Of a DNA stretch of 64,000 nucleotides, positions 33,186 to 42,691 are shown one piece after another. Made by a program: the position numbers and the translations under genes. Source of the DNA: CALLVF01 sp964632205 (GTDB lineage: Bacteria > Patescibacteriota > Microgenomatia > UBA1406 > GWC2-37-13); contig CAZWBE010000002.1 of NCBI GenBank assembly GCA_964632205.1, positions 40,952-104,951 on the forward strand, in the 5' to 3' direction. Position 1 is the stretch's first letter; every line of letters begins with the position of its first letter. Below the pieces are notes generated by a model, which was not told where the DNA came from, did no database searches, and worked only from the letters and a program-made list of their open reading frames with translations.

Positions 33186-34112
33186 ATGTTAAATCCTGAT
33201 TTTTACACCCAACAATTAGAACAAACAGCAAATTATGGTAAGTTTGTTTTGGAGCCATTACCTTTAAGTTTTGGTCATAGCATAGGTCATGCGCTTAGAC
33301 GAACACTTCTGTCTAGTCTTAAAGGAAGCGCTATTACTAACGTAAAAGTTGAAGGAGTGCCCCATCTGTTTACAACAATTGATGGAGTAAAAGAGTCAGT
33401 TTTGGAGATCGTTTTAAATCTTAAAAAATTAAAATTTGAGCCAAAAGGAGCAGGTCCATTTAAAATAAGTTTACAAACAAAAAAACCAGGTAAGATTTAC
33501 GGAAAAGATATAGTAGGGGAGATAAAACCAGTTAATGGTGATACTTATTTAGCAGAAATTACTGATAGCAAAGCCTATTTGAATATCGAAGCAATTGTAG
33601 AAATTGGTATTGGTTATTCTGCGGTTGAAGAGCGAGAAAATAAGATAACTGGTTATATTCCCGTTGACGCTTTGTTTTCCCCGGTAAGAAAAGTTAATTT
33701 TAAAGTTGAAGAAATACAGGTGGGAAGAAAAGGTAAATTTGAGAGATTAGTTTTAGAAATATTAACTGATGGAAGCATAAAACCAACGGAAGCATTACAA
33801 CAATCAGCCAGTCTTTTATCTTCCTATTTTAATCACATCTTATCAGGAAAGGATGTTTTTGTTAATAAAGAAAAAGAAGGCGATAAGAAAGAAGAGAAGG
33901 GAATTATTGATAAAAAATTCAGCGAAATTATTATTGATGAACTTAATCTTCCTTCGAGAGTAATTAACGCTTTACTTAGAGAAAATATTGAGACTGTCGC
34001 TGATCTAATTAAGGTTGGGAAAGAAAAGTTATCTAAAATGAAGGGTGTTGGTAAAAAATCGATTGAATTAATTGAGGAAGAGTTAAAAAAAATGGCAGTA
34101 GAGCTTAAGTAA
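33186..34112 (+). CDS. rpoA: DNA-directed RNA polymerase subunit alpha
   Basis: This 308-residue protein has the N-terminal dimerisation domain with GHSIGHALRRTLLSSLKGSAI (30-50) and GVKESVLEIVLNLK. A charged linker (EKEGDKKEEKG) near 228-240 leads to the C-terminal helix-hairpin-helix domain LPSRVINALLRENIETVADL with GVGKKS. The C-terminal domain can bind UP elements and activators. Length is normal. Confidence 0.97.
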   Translation: MLNPDFYTQQLEQTANYGKFVLEPLPLSFGHSIGHALRRTLLSSLKGSAITNVKVEGVPHLFTTIDGVKESVLEIVLNLKKLKFEPKGAGPFKISLQTKKPGKIYGKDIVGEIKPVNGDTYLAEITDSKAYLNIEAIVEIGIGYSAVEERENKITGYIPVDALFSPVRKVNFKVEEIQVGRKGKFERLVLEILTDGSIKPTEALQQSASLLSSYFNHILSGKDVFVNKEKEGDKKEEKGIIDKKFSEIIIDELNLPSRVINALLRENIETVADLIKVGKEKLSKMKGVGKKSIELIEEELKKMAVELK

Positions 34113-34139
34113 GAGCATTTTTTTTTAATTTTTTTAGCT

Positions 34140-34505
34140 ATGAGACATCGAGTAAAAAAAATAAAACTTAAAGGGGGAAAAGACGCTAATAAGATGTTAA
34201 TGTTTAAACTAGCGAATAACTTTTTAAGCAATGAAATGATTATTACTACCGCTAAAAAAGGTAAGTTGGCTAAATCATATATAGAGAGATTGATTGATAA
34301 AAGCAAGATTAAGAATGAGGCTAATAAAAATTATTTGTTACGGTTTATTCATAACAAAAAATTAGTTAATTTTCTTTTTGATAAGGTTGGATCAGCATTA
34401 AAAGATGTTAGAGGAGGTTATTTAAAAATAACCAAAATTGGGCGAAGAGATTCTGATGGTTCAGAGATGGTTAAATTAGAATGGGCGCATCCTATTAATA
34501 AATAA
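34140..34505 (+). CDS. rplQ: 50S ribosomal protein L17 (bL17)
   Basis: This 121-residue protein starts MRHRVKKIKLKGGKDANKMLM and has AKKGKLAKSYIERLIDK and the C-terminal GYLKITKIGRRDSDGSEMVKLEW. It follows rpoA as in the classical alpha operon. The N-terminal segment is less Arg-rich than the usual HRKLGR start. Confidence 0.95.
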   Translation: MRHRVKKIKLKGGKDANKMLMFKLANNFLSNEMIITTAKKGKLAKSYIERLIDKSKIKNEANKNYLLRFIHNKKLVNFLFDKVGSALKDVRGGYLKITKIGRRDSDGSEMVKLEWAHPINK

Positions 34506-34507
34506 CT

Positions 34508-34954
34508 ATGGTTAATTTAACTCAGTCAACTAAATCGGTTTCTCTTTATGATATTAATAGAAAGTGGTATTTAGTGGATGTGAGTAATAAGATATTAGGA
34601 CGAATCGTTCCTGAGATTGTTAAGTTATTACAGGGTAAGCATAAAGTGAATTATGTTCCCTACCTTGATATGGGTGATTATGTGGTGGTAATTAATGCGG
34701 CTAAGGTGAAATTAACTGGTAAAAAAGAAAAAGTGAAAACATATACTCGCTACTCAGGCTACCCTGGGGGTTTAAAAAAAATAAACTTCCAAAGGTTATT
34801 GAAAGAAAATCCGACTGAGATAATAAAACATGCCGTTTCCGGAATGTTACCGAAAAATAAATTAAGAAAAGCTAGATTAAAGAGATTATTTGTATTTGCT
34901 GATGATAAACATCCCTATGGGGATAAAATTCGCGATTATAAATTTACCGTATAA
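34508..34954 (+). CDS. rplM: 50S ribosomal protein L13 (uL13)
   Basis: This 148-residue protein has RKWYLVDVSNKILGRIVPEIVKLLQGKHK near 18-46, DYVVVINAAKVKLTGKK, and HAVSGMLPKNKLRKARLKRLFVF, standard for L13. It lies 2 bases after rplQ and is paired with rpsI downstream, as in most bacteria. Confidence 0.96.
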   Translation: MVNLTQSTKSVSLYDINRKWYLVDVSNKILGRIVPEIVKLLQGKHKVNYVPYLDMGDYVVVINAAKVKLTGKKEKVKTYTRYSGYPGGLKKINFQRLLKENPTEIIKHAVSGMLPKNKLRKARLKRLFVFADDKHPYGDKIRDYKFTV

Positions 34955-35032
34955 ACTAGATTCTAAACTTAAGTTTTTAAAAACTGGTAATCTTTTGAGT
35001 TTTTATAATTTCCTGTTTTGTAAAATAAAATT

Positions 35033-35488
35033 ATGTCTAAAAAAACACAAAATATTCAATATTACGAAGGCGTAGGAAGAAGAAAAACTGCGATAGCGCG
35101 AGTTAGGTTATTTATTCCTGAAAAACAAAAAACCGTTGAAGTTAATGGGGTAAAAATTAAACCAGGAGAGGTTTATGTAAACGGTAAACCAATAACGACA
35201 CTGTTTGCCAGAAAAATAGAGGAAAAACTTTATTTTTCACCGTTTGAAATTACTAATACTACTAATAGATTTGCTGTTTCCATTAAAGTTGCCGGCGGAG
35301 GAAAAAAAAGTCAATTGGAAGCAATTGTTCATGGGATGGCGCGCGCCTTAATTTTAGTTAATGAGCAAGAATATAAGCCAATTTTAAGAGAAAAAGGATT
35401 ATTAACCAGAGATCCAAGAGTTCGTCAGCGAAGACAAGTAGGAACAGGGGGAAAAGCGAGACGCAAAAAGCAATCTCCAAAAAGATAA
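35033..35488 (+). CDS. rpsI: 30S ribosomal protein S9 (uS9)
   Basis: This 151-residue protein has YEGVGRRKTAIARVRLF, the GGGKKSQLEAIVHGMARAL core, LTRDPRVRQRRQVGTGGKARRKKQSPKR, and a terminal Lys-Arg that reaches the P-site tRNA. It closes the ribosomal cluster. The N-terminal 40 residues contain an insertion (KQKTVEVNGVKIKPGEVYVNG). Confidence 0.96.
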   Translation: MSKKTQNIQYYEGVGRRKTAIARVRLFIPEKQKTVEVNGVKIKPGEVYVNGKPITTLFARKIEEKLYFSPFEITNTTNRFAVSIKVAGGGKKSQLEAIVHGMARALILVNEQEYKPILREKGLLTRDPRVRQRRQVGTGGKARRKKQSPKR

Positions 35489-35511
35489 TTCTATAAAAGT
35501 CTTATAAAATT

Positions 35512-36378
35512 ATGCCTAAGCTTTCCGTAATTATACTTTCTTATAATACCAAAGAAACGACAAGAAAATGTCTTACTTCTTTAATTGGAGCTCTTAAAAA
35601 AGTAAAAAAATTTAAGGTTGAGGTGATTGTTTTTGATAATGGCTCGACTGATGGGAGTTTGGAGATGTTTGAGAGTTTTAAAGCTTATCAATTTTTTAAA
35701 GTTATTAAGAGTAAAACCAATATTGGATATGCTAAGGCGAATAATCAAGCTTTAAGAAAAACAAAAGGAGATTATATTCTTTTTCTTAACTCTGATGTAA
35801 TTATTAATAAAATTAATTTTGAGAAACTTCTTGATTATTTAGATGAAAAACCCGAAATTGGAGCTTTGACAGTAAAGATTAAATTACCAGACGGTAGCAT
35901 TGATCCAGCCTCTCATCGTGGTTTTCCTACGCTTTGGAATTCTTTTTGCTATTTTTTTAAGATAGAGAAACTTTTTGGAAGACTGCCCTTGATTGGAAAG
36001 ATATTTGGGGGTTATCATTTAACACATTTAAATTTAAACACCATCCACGAAGTTGATTCAATTAGTGGCGCTTTTTATCTTACCCGAAGAGAAATTCTTA
36101 AAAAAATAGGCGGTTTTGATGAAGATTTTTTTATGTACGGGGAGGATATTGATTTATCTTTTAGAATTAAAAAGTTAGGTTATCAAATTATTTATTATCC
36201 TTTATTTGAAGTTACTCATCTAAAATACGCGAGCGGTTTAAAGAAAAACAAAAAAGAAGTAGAAAAACATTTTTATAATGCTATGAAAATCTTTTATCGT
36301 AAACATTATGAAAAATTTTACCCGCCAATTATCAATAAGTTAGTTTATTTATTTATAGATTTTAAAAGTAGTTTCTAA
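35512..36378 (+). CDS. GT2 glycosyltransferase, rhamnosyltransferase-like
   Basis: This 288-residue protein has SVIILSYNTKETT at the start, the VFDNGSTDGS nucleotide-binding loop near 41-50, FLNSDV (DxD equivalent) near 99-104 and GFDEDFFMYGEDIDLSFR near 201-218. The last is typical of WbbL/RfbF-like rhamnosyltransferases. No membrane segment is predicted, so it works at the cytoplasmic face on a lipid-linked glycan. Its stop overlaps the next start by one base (TAATG). Confidence 0.85.
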   Translation: MPKLSVIILSYNTKETTRKCLTSLIGALKKVKKFKVEVIVFDNGSTDGSLEMFESFKAYQFFKVIKSKTNIGYAKANNQALRKTKGDYILFLNSDVIINKINFEKLLDYLDEKPEIGALTVKIKLPDGSIDPASHRGFPTLWNSFCYFFKIEKLFGRLPLIGKIFGGYHLTHLNLNTIHEVDSISGAFYLTRREILKKIGGFDEDFFMYGEDIDLSFRIKKLGYQIIYYPLFEVTHLKYASGLKKNKKEVEKHFYNAMKIFYRKHYEKFYPPIINKLVYLFIDFKSSF

Positions 36379-37475
36379 TGAGAATTGGTATAGACGCAAG
36401 ACTTTATTTTCAAACGGGAATTGGCACTTATCTTCGAAATTTTTTAAACAACCTTCAACAAATTGTCTCAAAAGATACCCAATTTTTTATTTATATTATG
36501 AGGGATGATTTGAACAAAGTTAGTTTTAACAATCCTAATTTTATTAAAAGAGGAATACTCTATTCTTGGCATAGTTTATCTGAGCAGATAGGTTTTTTAA
36601 AAACTCTTTATCAAGATAAATTAGATCTTATCCATTTTACCTATTTCAGCTACCCCGTTTTTTATCAAAAGAAATTTATTGCCACTATTCATGATTTAAC
36701 TCCTCTCTTATTTAAAACTGGGAGAGCCTCGACTCATAATTTTTTATTATACTACCTTAAGTATCTTGGATTTAAGTTTGTTTTAAGCAATCAAATTAAA
36801 CATTCAAGCAAGATAGTTGTTCCTTCATCGACAGTCAAAATTCAGTTGGGAAGTATTTTCGGGAAACAAATTAGCAATAAGACTGTTGTTATTAACGAAG
36901 GAATTGATCAAGATCTTATTAAAGCAAAGGAAAACAAATCGCTTCAGTCTAGGTTCAAAAAAAATTTTTTTCTTTATGTTGGTAATTTTTATCCACACAA
37001 AAATATTGAGCGATTAATTAATGCCTTTGTTAAAGTAAATCATGATATTGATTTGGTTTTAGTAGGCCCCGATGATTTTTTTGCCAAAAAGATAAGGTGC
37101 TTGATTAAAGAAATCAACCCAGGGAGGAAAATTATTTTTTATCATAATCCTAATCCATCGGATTTGGTTTTTTTTTACAAAAATGCCCTTGCTCTTATTC
37201 ACCCATCTTTGTCTGAAGGTTTTGGTTTGCCACTTATTGAGGCCGCTTATTTTGGCTGTCAGATAATTGCCTCAAATATTGCCACTTTTAAAGAATTATT
37301 AGGTGACAATTATTTAGCTTTTGATCCATACAACATTAATGATATTCTTAAAAAAATAAATTTTTTTCTTGACAAAAAAGTAAAATTTAATTACGGCCAA
37401 CTTCTTAAGAAATATTCTTTTAAGCAAATGACCGAAAAAACTTTTATGCTTTACCAAGAAGTTCTAAATACCTAA
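36378..37475 (+). CDS. GT4-family glycosyltransferase
   Basis: This 365-residue protein with the GT-B fold has GIDARLYFQTGIGTYLRNFL at the start, IHDLTPLLF near 112-120, FLYVGNFYPHKNIERLI near 196-212, and the donor-binding LIHPSLSEGFGLPLIEAAYFGC near 272-293 that carries the EGFGLPLIE motif. It likely adds mannose or a related sugar. It is coupled to the preceding GT2 gene by a one-base overlap. Confidence 0.88.
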   Translation: MRIGIDARLYFQTGIGTYLRNFLNNLQQIVSKDTQFFIYIMRDDLNKVSFNNPNFIKRGILYSWHSLSEQIGFLKTLYQDKLDLIHFTYFSYPVFYQKKFIATIHDLTPLLFKTGRASTHNFLLYYLKYLGFKFVLSNQIKHSSKIVVPSSTVKIQLGSIFGKQISNKTVVINEGIDQDLIKAKENKSLQSRFKKNFFLYVGNFYPHKNIERLINAFVKVNHDIDLVLVGPDDFFAKKIRCLIKEINPGRKIIFYHNPNPSDLVFFYKNALALIHPSLSEGFGLPLIEAAYFGCQIIASNIATFKELLGDNYLAFDPYNINDILKKINFFLDKKVKFNYGQLLKKYSFKQMTEKTFMLYQEVLNT

Positions 37476-37902
37476 TTGATTTATTAAGACTATTTACCAA
37501 AAAAATCTTTTTTAATTTTCTTATTAATGATTGATTTGTTTTTACTTTTTTGGTGAGTTTTAATTTACTTTAGTGGTGGAAGGTTGTTTTAATTATTAAT
37601 TAATTTTCTATTTTATTCCTAAATAAATTAATAACTTCTAATTGCCATAGCTTTAACAAAAGTTATTAAATTGAGTGACTAAAATTTGATTTGTCGGAAA
37701 AAAAGAATAAAAGAACAAACTTTATTTCTGAAATTTTAATTTTTAAGCTTCATTAATTATTGCCTCTAACTCAAACAAGTATAATAAGATACTCAACAAA
37801 ATGAATCCCTTAATCAATATTCAGGAAAATTTTAATATAATATTTAAACAACTAACCGGAAGTTTTTAACTCTTGGTAGTATTTTTCTTTAGAAATAATA
37901 TA
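37476..37902. other. 427-base intergenic region, AT-rich
   Basis: No gene, RNA gene or clear terminator was found. Two TATAAT boxes occur on the plus strand, at 37780-37785 and near 37836. A 22-codon open frame at 37801-37869 follows the first but has no recognisable features. The region separates two glycosyltransferase genes and probably holds the promoter of the second. Confidence 0.5.
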
Positions 37903-39021
37903 ATGAAAAAAATTGCTTTCGTTTACGATTGGATAGATAAATGGGGAGGGGTTGAGAGATTGCTTTTAATTTTACATAAGATATTTCCCAAGGCTCCTTT
38001 TTTTACTTCATACGTTGACTCTGAGAAAGCCTTATGGGCAAAAGGTCTTAATTTAAAAACGTCTTTTATCCAAAGACTGCCTAATTTTATAAAAAAAAAT
38101 CGGTTATTATCATTTTCTTTTTATCCTTTTGCTTTTGAGTCTTTTGATTTTAGTCAATATGATATTGTTATCTCTATTACTTCCTCCTTTTCTAAAGCTA
38201 TAATTACCAAACCAAAGACTTTTCATCTTTGTTATCTGTTGACGCCGGCTCGTTATCTTTGGTTTATGTCAAAAGAATATGGCGTCCCGGCGATTAATTA
38301 CTTTAAGAAATGTGATTATATTGCCGCTCAAAGGCCGGATAAAATTATCTCTATTTCAAAAACAGTTGCTGATCGGTGCAGAAAATATTATGGAAGAGAA
38401 AGCGATGTTATTTATCCACCGTTTGATGTTGACTATTGGAGAAAAATAAAATTAAAAGTTCTAACACCAAATTTTGAAAAGAATTTAAAATTAAAACTAC
38501 CAACTTTAAAATTTTACTTAATCGTTTCTCGGCTTGAACCCTATAAGAAAGTTGATTTTGTAATTGAATTGTTTAATCAGTTGGGTTGGTCATTAGTCGT
38601 GGTAGGCGAAGGCAGTATGAAAGATAGATTAAAAAAGGCTGCTAAAAGAAACATCACTTTTCTTTCTAATTTAGACGATCAAGAATTAAGTTGGTTATAT
38701 ACTAAGGCTCAGGCGCTAATTATGGCACAGGAAGAGGATTTTGGATATGTGGCTTTAGAATCACAGTTTTTTGGTTGTCCAGTAATTGCTTACGGAAAAG
38801 GAGGTGCAAAAGAGACAGTCATAGAGAATAAAACCGGTATATTTTTTTATGAACAAAAAAAGGAAAGTTTTTTAGCTACCCTTGAAAGATTTCGGATAAT
38901 ATCTTACAATTTAAAAAAAACGACTGAAAAATGGGGAGAAAAAAATGTAGACAAGTTTGATAAAAATAAATTTATAAAAAAAATCCAGTCAGTTTTACAT
39001 AGATTATTAAAAATTAGTTAA
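37903..39021 (+). CDS. GT4-family glycosyltransferase (mannosyltransferase-like)
   Basis: From the ATG at 37903 the protein is 372 residues and opens MKKIAFVYDWIDKWGGVERLL. A start at 37873 adds ten residues of no family character. The GT-B domain has YLLTPARYLWF near residue 108, FYLIVSRLEPYKKVDFVIELF near 206-226, and ALIMAQEEDFGYVALESQFFGCPVIAYGKGG with the donor-binding acidic residues. Members add mannose or rhamnose to lipid-linked glycans. The mannose-1-phosphate guanylyltransferase gene downstream would supply GDP-mannose. Confidence 0.87.
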   Translation: MKKIAFVYDWIDKWGGVERLLLILHKIFPKAPFFTSYVDSEKALWAKGLNLKTSFIQRLPNFIKKNRLLSFSFYPFAFESFDFSQYDIVISITSSFSKAIITKPKTFHLCYLLTPARYLWFMSKEYGVPAINYFKKCDYIAAQRPDKIISISKTVADRCRKYYGRESDVIYPPFDVDYWRKIKLKVLTPNFEKNLKLKLPTLKFYLIVSRLEPYKKVDFVIELFNQLGWSLVVVGEGSMKDRLKKAAKRNITFLSNLDDQELSWLYTKAQALIMAQEEDFGYVALESQFFGCPVIAYGKGGAKETVIENKTGIFFYEQKKESFLATLERFRIISYNLKKTTEKWGEKNVDKFDKNKFIKKIQSVLHRLLKIS

Positions 39022-39067
39022 TATCGATTTTTTAAGCATATTTCTTTTTTTTATAATTTGCATTTAT

Positions 39068-40153
39068 ATGAAAATTGTTATCTTTGCCGGTGGAACCGGG
39101 ACTAGACTTTGGCCATTATCTCGAAAAAAATCACCCAAACAATTTGAAAAAATTATTGGTGATAAGTCTACTTTACAATTATCCGTTGAGCGATTATTCC
39201 CAGATTTCAGACCTCAAGATATCTATATTGCCACAAATTTCATTTATAAAGATCTAATTAAAGATCAGTTACCGAGTATTCCAGAGGAAAACTTTTTTTT
39301 TGAGCCAGAGAAGAAAGATGTTGCTCCCGCTATTGCTTTGGTCACCGGAATTTTTTATCGGATGAATCCTAAAGAACCTCTAGTTATTTTATGGAGTGAT
39401 CATTTAATTAAAAGGACGGCTTTTTTTAAAAAAATTCTTAGAATTGCCGTAGATTACATTAAAGAAAATCCCCAAAAAATTGTCTTTATTGGTCATAAAC
39501 CTCGTTACCCCAGTGTTAATCTTGGTTATATTCATTTAGGGAAGAAATCTCACGCAGTAAATGGTGTCAGATTCTATTGTTTTGAAGGATTTAAATATCG
39601 TCCTGATGAGAAAACGGCAAAAAAATTTTTCAGTTCTGGTAGTTATGCCTGGAATTTAGGTTATTTTATTAGTACTCCTGATTTTATTTATAACGCTTTT
39701 GCTAGATTCGCACCTAACATTTATAAAAATAGCGAGAAGATTTTAAGTTTTTATGGAAAAAAGAACTATTTTTCGGTTTTGAAAAAAAATTATGGTCAAG
39801 TGGAAAATATAAATTTTGATAATGCTATTTTGGAAAATTTAGACAAAAAAGACGCCCTAGTTATTGTAGAAGACGTTGGATGGAGCGATATTGGTGCCTG
39901 GGAATCATTAAAAGAGGCTTTGGAAAATCATCCTTATGAGAATGTTATTCGAGGAAAAGTATTTTTAGAGCACGTGAGGGATTCATTGATTTATAATTAT
40001 GAAGATAAAAAATTGATTGTTGGTATAGATTTAGATGAGAATATTATTGTTAATACGCCGGATGTACTTCTTATCACTAAAAAAAATTCAGTGGCAAAAA
40101 TTAAAAAATTGGTTGAAAGTTTCGAAGGGACAGAGAATGAAACTCTTACTTAG
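39068..40153 (+). CDS. manC: Mannose-1-phosphate guanylyltransferase
   Basis: This 361-residue protein opens with VIFAGGTGTRLWPLSRKKSPKQF, the nucleotidyltransferase signature with the catalytic Arg and Lys. It has FFFEPEKKDVAPAIAL near 77-92, WSDHLIK near 109-115, NLGYIHLG near 151-158 and NIDFDNAILE-type and VEDVGWSDIGAWESL segments near 262-282. It makes GDP-mannose from mannose-1-phosphate and GTP. The C-terminal isomerase domain of bifunctional ManC proteins is absent. It overlaps the next gene by 17 bases. Confidence 0.93.
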   Translation: MKIVIFAGGTGTRLWPLSRKKSPKQFEKIIGDKSTLQLSVERLFPDFRPQDIYIATNFIYKDLIKDQLPSIPEENFFFEPEKKDVAPAIALVTGIFYRMNPKEPLVILWSDHLIKRTAFFKKILRIAVDYIKENPQKIVFIGHKPRYPSVNLGYIHLGKKSHAVNGVRFYCFEGFKYRPDEKTAKKFFSSGSYAWNLGYFISTPDFIYNAFARFAPNIYKNSEKILSFYGKKNYFSVLKKNYGQVENINFDNAILENLDKKDALVIVEDVGWSDIGAWESLKEALENHPYENVIRGKVFLEHVRDSLIYNYEDKKLIVGIDLDENIIVNTPDVLLITKKNSVAKIKKLVESFEGTENETLT

Positions 40154-40799
40154 ATTAAATTATTATTACCGATATCTTAAAAGACTTTTAGATATTATTC
40201 TTGCTATTGTTTTGCTGATTATTTTTTTTCCTATTTGTTTAATAACCGCAATTCTTATCAAGCTTGATTCTCCTGGCCCTATTTTAGCCGATGTTCCCGA
40301 ACGAGTAGGTCAATATGGGCGTCGATTTAAAATGTATAAATTTCGATCAATGATTATTAATGCCCATTTCTTACTAAGGACTGATGCCCGCTTTCGCGCC
40401 CTTTTTCGGGAGTATAAAAGAGGGAGTTACAAATTAAGAAACGATCCGCGGGTAACTAGAATAGGAAGATTTATCCGAAAGCATTCAATTGATGAAATCC
40501 CACAACTAATTAACGTTTTGAAGGGGGAGATGAGCTTGGTTGGGCCTCGAGCTTATTATCCGGATGAGTTAGAAAACCAACAGAAAAAATTTCCCCACAC
40601 CAGAAAACTGGTTAAAAAGGTCCTTTCGGTTAAACCAGGAATCACCGGCTTATGGCAAGTTTCTGGTAGAAGTGAGATTAATTTTGACAAACGGATTGCC
40701 ATGGATGCAAAATATGTAGATAATATATCTTTATGGCAGGATTTAAAAATTATCCTTAAAACTCCGCTAGTAATGATTAGCGGAAAAGGAGCAGTCTAA
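40137..40799 (+). CDS. Undecaprenyl-phosphate sugar phosphotransferase (WcaJ/RfbP-like bacterial sugar transferase)
   Basis: From the ATG at 40137 the protein is 220 residues. One membrane helix (about 14-39, re-entrant type) precedes LIKLDSPGPILADVPERVG, FKMYKFRSMI, IGRFIRKHSIDEIPQLINVLKGEMSLVGPR and the C-terminal VKPGITGLWQVSGRS. These are the conserved segments of monotopic phosphoglycosyl transferases. It loads a hexose-1-phosphate onto undecaprenyl phosphate, starting a glycan repeat. Longer starts inside manC are rejected because they lack family similarity. Confidence 0.93.
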   Translation: MKLLLRLNYYYRYLKRLLDIILAIVLLIIFFPICLITAILIKLDSPGPILADVPERVGQYGRRFKMYKFRSMIINAHFLLRTDARFRALFREYKRGSYKLRNDPRVTRIGRFIRKHSIDEIPQLINVLKGEMSLVGPRAYYPDELENQQKKFPHTRKLVKKVLSVKPGITGLWQVSGRSEINFDKRIAMDAKYVDNISLWQDLKIILKTPLVMISGKGAV

Positions 40800-40843
40800 T
40801 AAATTAAAAAAATAAATTAAAATTTGAAAATTAAAATTTAAAA

Positions 40844-42676
40844 ATGAAAAAATATAGATTTATTTTTATATTAATTTTTGTAATTGCGGCTTTATTAATT
40901 TATTTTTTTATTTACAGCCCCCTTAAAAAAATCAAAGCAGGAATTGCTAATCTTAATTTATTGACTAAAGATTTAAAAACGGCTTTTACTAAAAACGATA
41001 TTGATCTTTTAAAAATTAAATTAGGCGACTTTTCTAATCAATACCAAGATTTTGAAAAAGAAGCAAAATTAATCTATTGGGCAGCCTTTATTCCTTATAT
41101 CGCTGATTTTAAAAATGCCGTGGAAGCCGGTCGTTACTTAATTATTGCCGCTGAGGAAGCGGTAGGTGCGATTGAGCCATATGCCGATCTTATTGGTTTT
41201 AAAAAAGGAGAAAGTTCTTTCGTTCAGCGGTCGGCCGAAGATAGACTTCAAACAGCGGTTCTGACTTTAGATAAAGTTTTAGGAAAAATTGATCAGATTT
41301 CTGCCAATATTGAGAAAGCACAATTAAGGATAGAAAAGATTGACGTAAAACGTTATCCCAAGAATATAGGAAACACTTTAATTCGGGAACGAATTGAGAA
41401 TATAAAAGAACAATTTTCAGGGTTAACAGCCCTTTTTGTTGACGCAAAGCCTTTAGTAAAAAAACTACCCGAAATTTTGGGGAAAGACAAGGAAAAGGTT
41501 TATCTTGTACTTTTTCAAAATGATAAAGAGTTACGGGCAACGGGGGGATTTTTAACTTCTTACGCAATTTTTAAAGTAAAGGATGGAAAGATTAAAATAG
41601 AGAGATCAGAAGACATCTATGATTTAGATGCGAGCATTTCTTCCCATCCACCCGCGCCTCGAGAAATTATTACTTACCATAAAGGAGTTTATATCTTTAA
41701 TATCCGTGATAGTAATCTATCGCCCGATTTTCCTACTTCAGTGAAGTTTTTTAATTCTTTATATAACAAAAGCAGTCGTCGAGTCAATTATGATGGAATT
41801 ATTGCCCTGGATTCGAAAGTTTTAGTTGATATGTTGACTATTTTTGGTGATACCGAGGTGCGAGGGATTGTTTTTTCCGCTAGGAAAGATCCTCGTTGTG
41901 ATTGTCCGCAAGTCTTGTATCGTCTTTTTGATATTATTGATAGACCAACTCCCTACATCAGGGAAAAAAGAAAAGGGATTTTAGGGGATTTAATGTATGT
42001 TTTATTTTACAAAGCCTTAGGTTTTTCTCCATCAAAATATTGGGGAACTCTAGCTCAACAGATGTTTCAAAATTTGAAAGAGAAGCATATTTTGTTGTAT
42101 TTTAATGAGCCAGATCTTCAGCAAGCCGTGGAAAGAATTAATTTTGCTGGGCGATTAAGAGATTATCAAGGAGATTTTTTGCATATTAATAATGTAAATT
42201 TTGCTGGTGCCAAATCAAATATGTTTGTTAGAGAGACGATTACCTCAAAAACTAAGATTAATAATGATGGTAAAGTTAGCCGTCAGGTAGTTGTTGAGTA
42301 TCGTAATCCTTATCCTCACTCTGATTGTAATTTAGAACGGGGAGGATTATGTCTTAACGCTACATTAAGAAATTGGATAAGAGTGTATGTACCAAAAGGA
42401 GCGAAACTTATTAATTTTCAAGGATCATTAAAAAAAGTTCAAACCTACGATGATTTAGGTAAGACTGTTTTTGAGGGATACTTAGAGGTTCCCACCCAAG
42501 GTAAAGCCCAAGTTAATATTAGTTATTTATTGCCAGCGAACATTGAAATTAAAAATTACCGATTATTAATCCAAAAACAACCGGGGACACATAATCAAAG
42601 ACTAAAGGTTGAGGTCAACGGAAAAAATATTTACAATAACATATTTAATACCGATCAGGAACTCAAGTTAAAATAG
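40844..42676 (+). CDS. DUF4012 domain protein, membrane anchored
   Basis: This 610-residue protein has one N-terminal membrane helix (5-25), a helical region to about residue 190, then the DUF4012 core with VYLVLFQNDKELRATGGFL (near 213-231) and a large extracytoplasmic C-terminal part. DUF4012 proteins are common in Gram-positive actinobacteria and CPR bacteria and often sit in polysaccharide clusters. The enzymatic role is unknown. Here it closes a glycosyltransferase block, so a surface-glycan role is inferred. Confidence 0.85.
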   Translation: MKKYRFIFILIFVIAALLIYFFIYSPLKKIKAGIANLNLLTKDLKTAFTKNDIDLLKIKLGDFSNQYQDFEKEAKLIYWAAFIPYIADFKNAVEAGRYLIIAAEEAVGAIEPYADLIGFKKGESSFVQRSAEDRLQTAVLTLDKVLGKIDQISANIEKAQLRIEKIDVKRYPKNIGNTLIRERIENIKEQFSGLTALFVDAKPLVKKLPEILGKDKEKVYLVLFQNDKELRATGGFLTSYAIFKVKDGKIKIERSEDIYDLDASISSHPPAPREIITYHKGVYIFNIRDSNLSPDFPTSVKFFNSLYNKSSRRVNYDGIIALDSKVLVDMLTIFGDTEVRGIVFSARKDPRCDCPQVLYRLFDIIDRPTPYIREKRKGILGDLMYVLFYKALGFSPSKYWGTLAQQMFQNLKEKHILLYFNEPDLQQAVERINFAGRLRDYQGDFLHINNVNFAGAKSNMFVRETITSKTKINNDGKVSRQVVVEYRNPYPHSDCNLERGGLCLNATLRNWIRVYVPKGAKLINFQGSLKKVQTYDDLGKTVFEGYLEVPTQGKAQVNISYLLPANIEIKNYRLLIQKQPGTHNQRLKVEVNGKNIYNNIFNTDQELKLK

Positions 42677-42691
42677 AGATGAGCTTTTTTT

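Noticed and set aside
33833..34306. Minus-strand hydrophobic open frame antisense to rpoA/rplQ
   Set aside because: Shadow of two strongly conserved genes; hydrophobicity is an artefact of reading Lys/Glu-rich codons in reverse.
37801..37869. 22-codon open frame after a TATAAT box
   Set aside because: No ribosome-binding site, no recognisable features, and such frames are expected by chance in AT-rich DNA.
41199..41567. Minus-strand open frame inside the DUF4012 gene
   Set aside because: Shadow frame without promoter or motifs.
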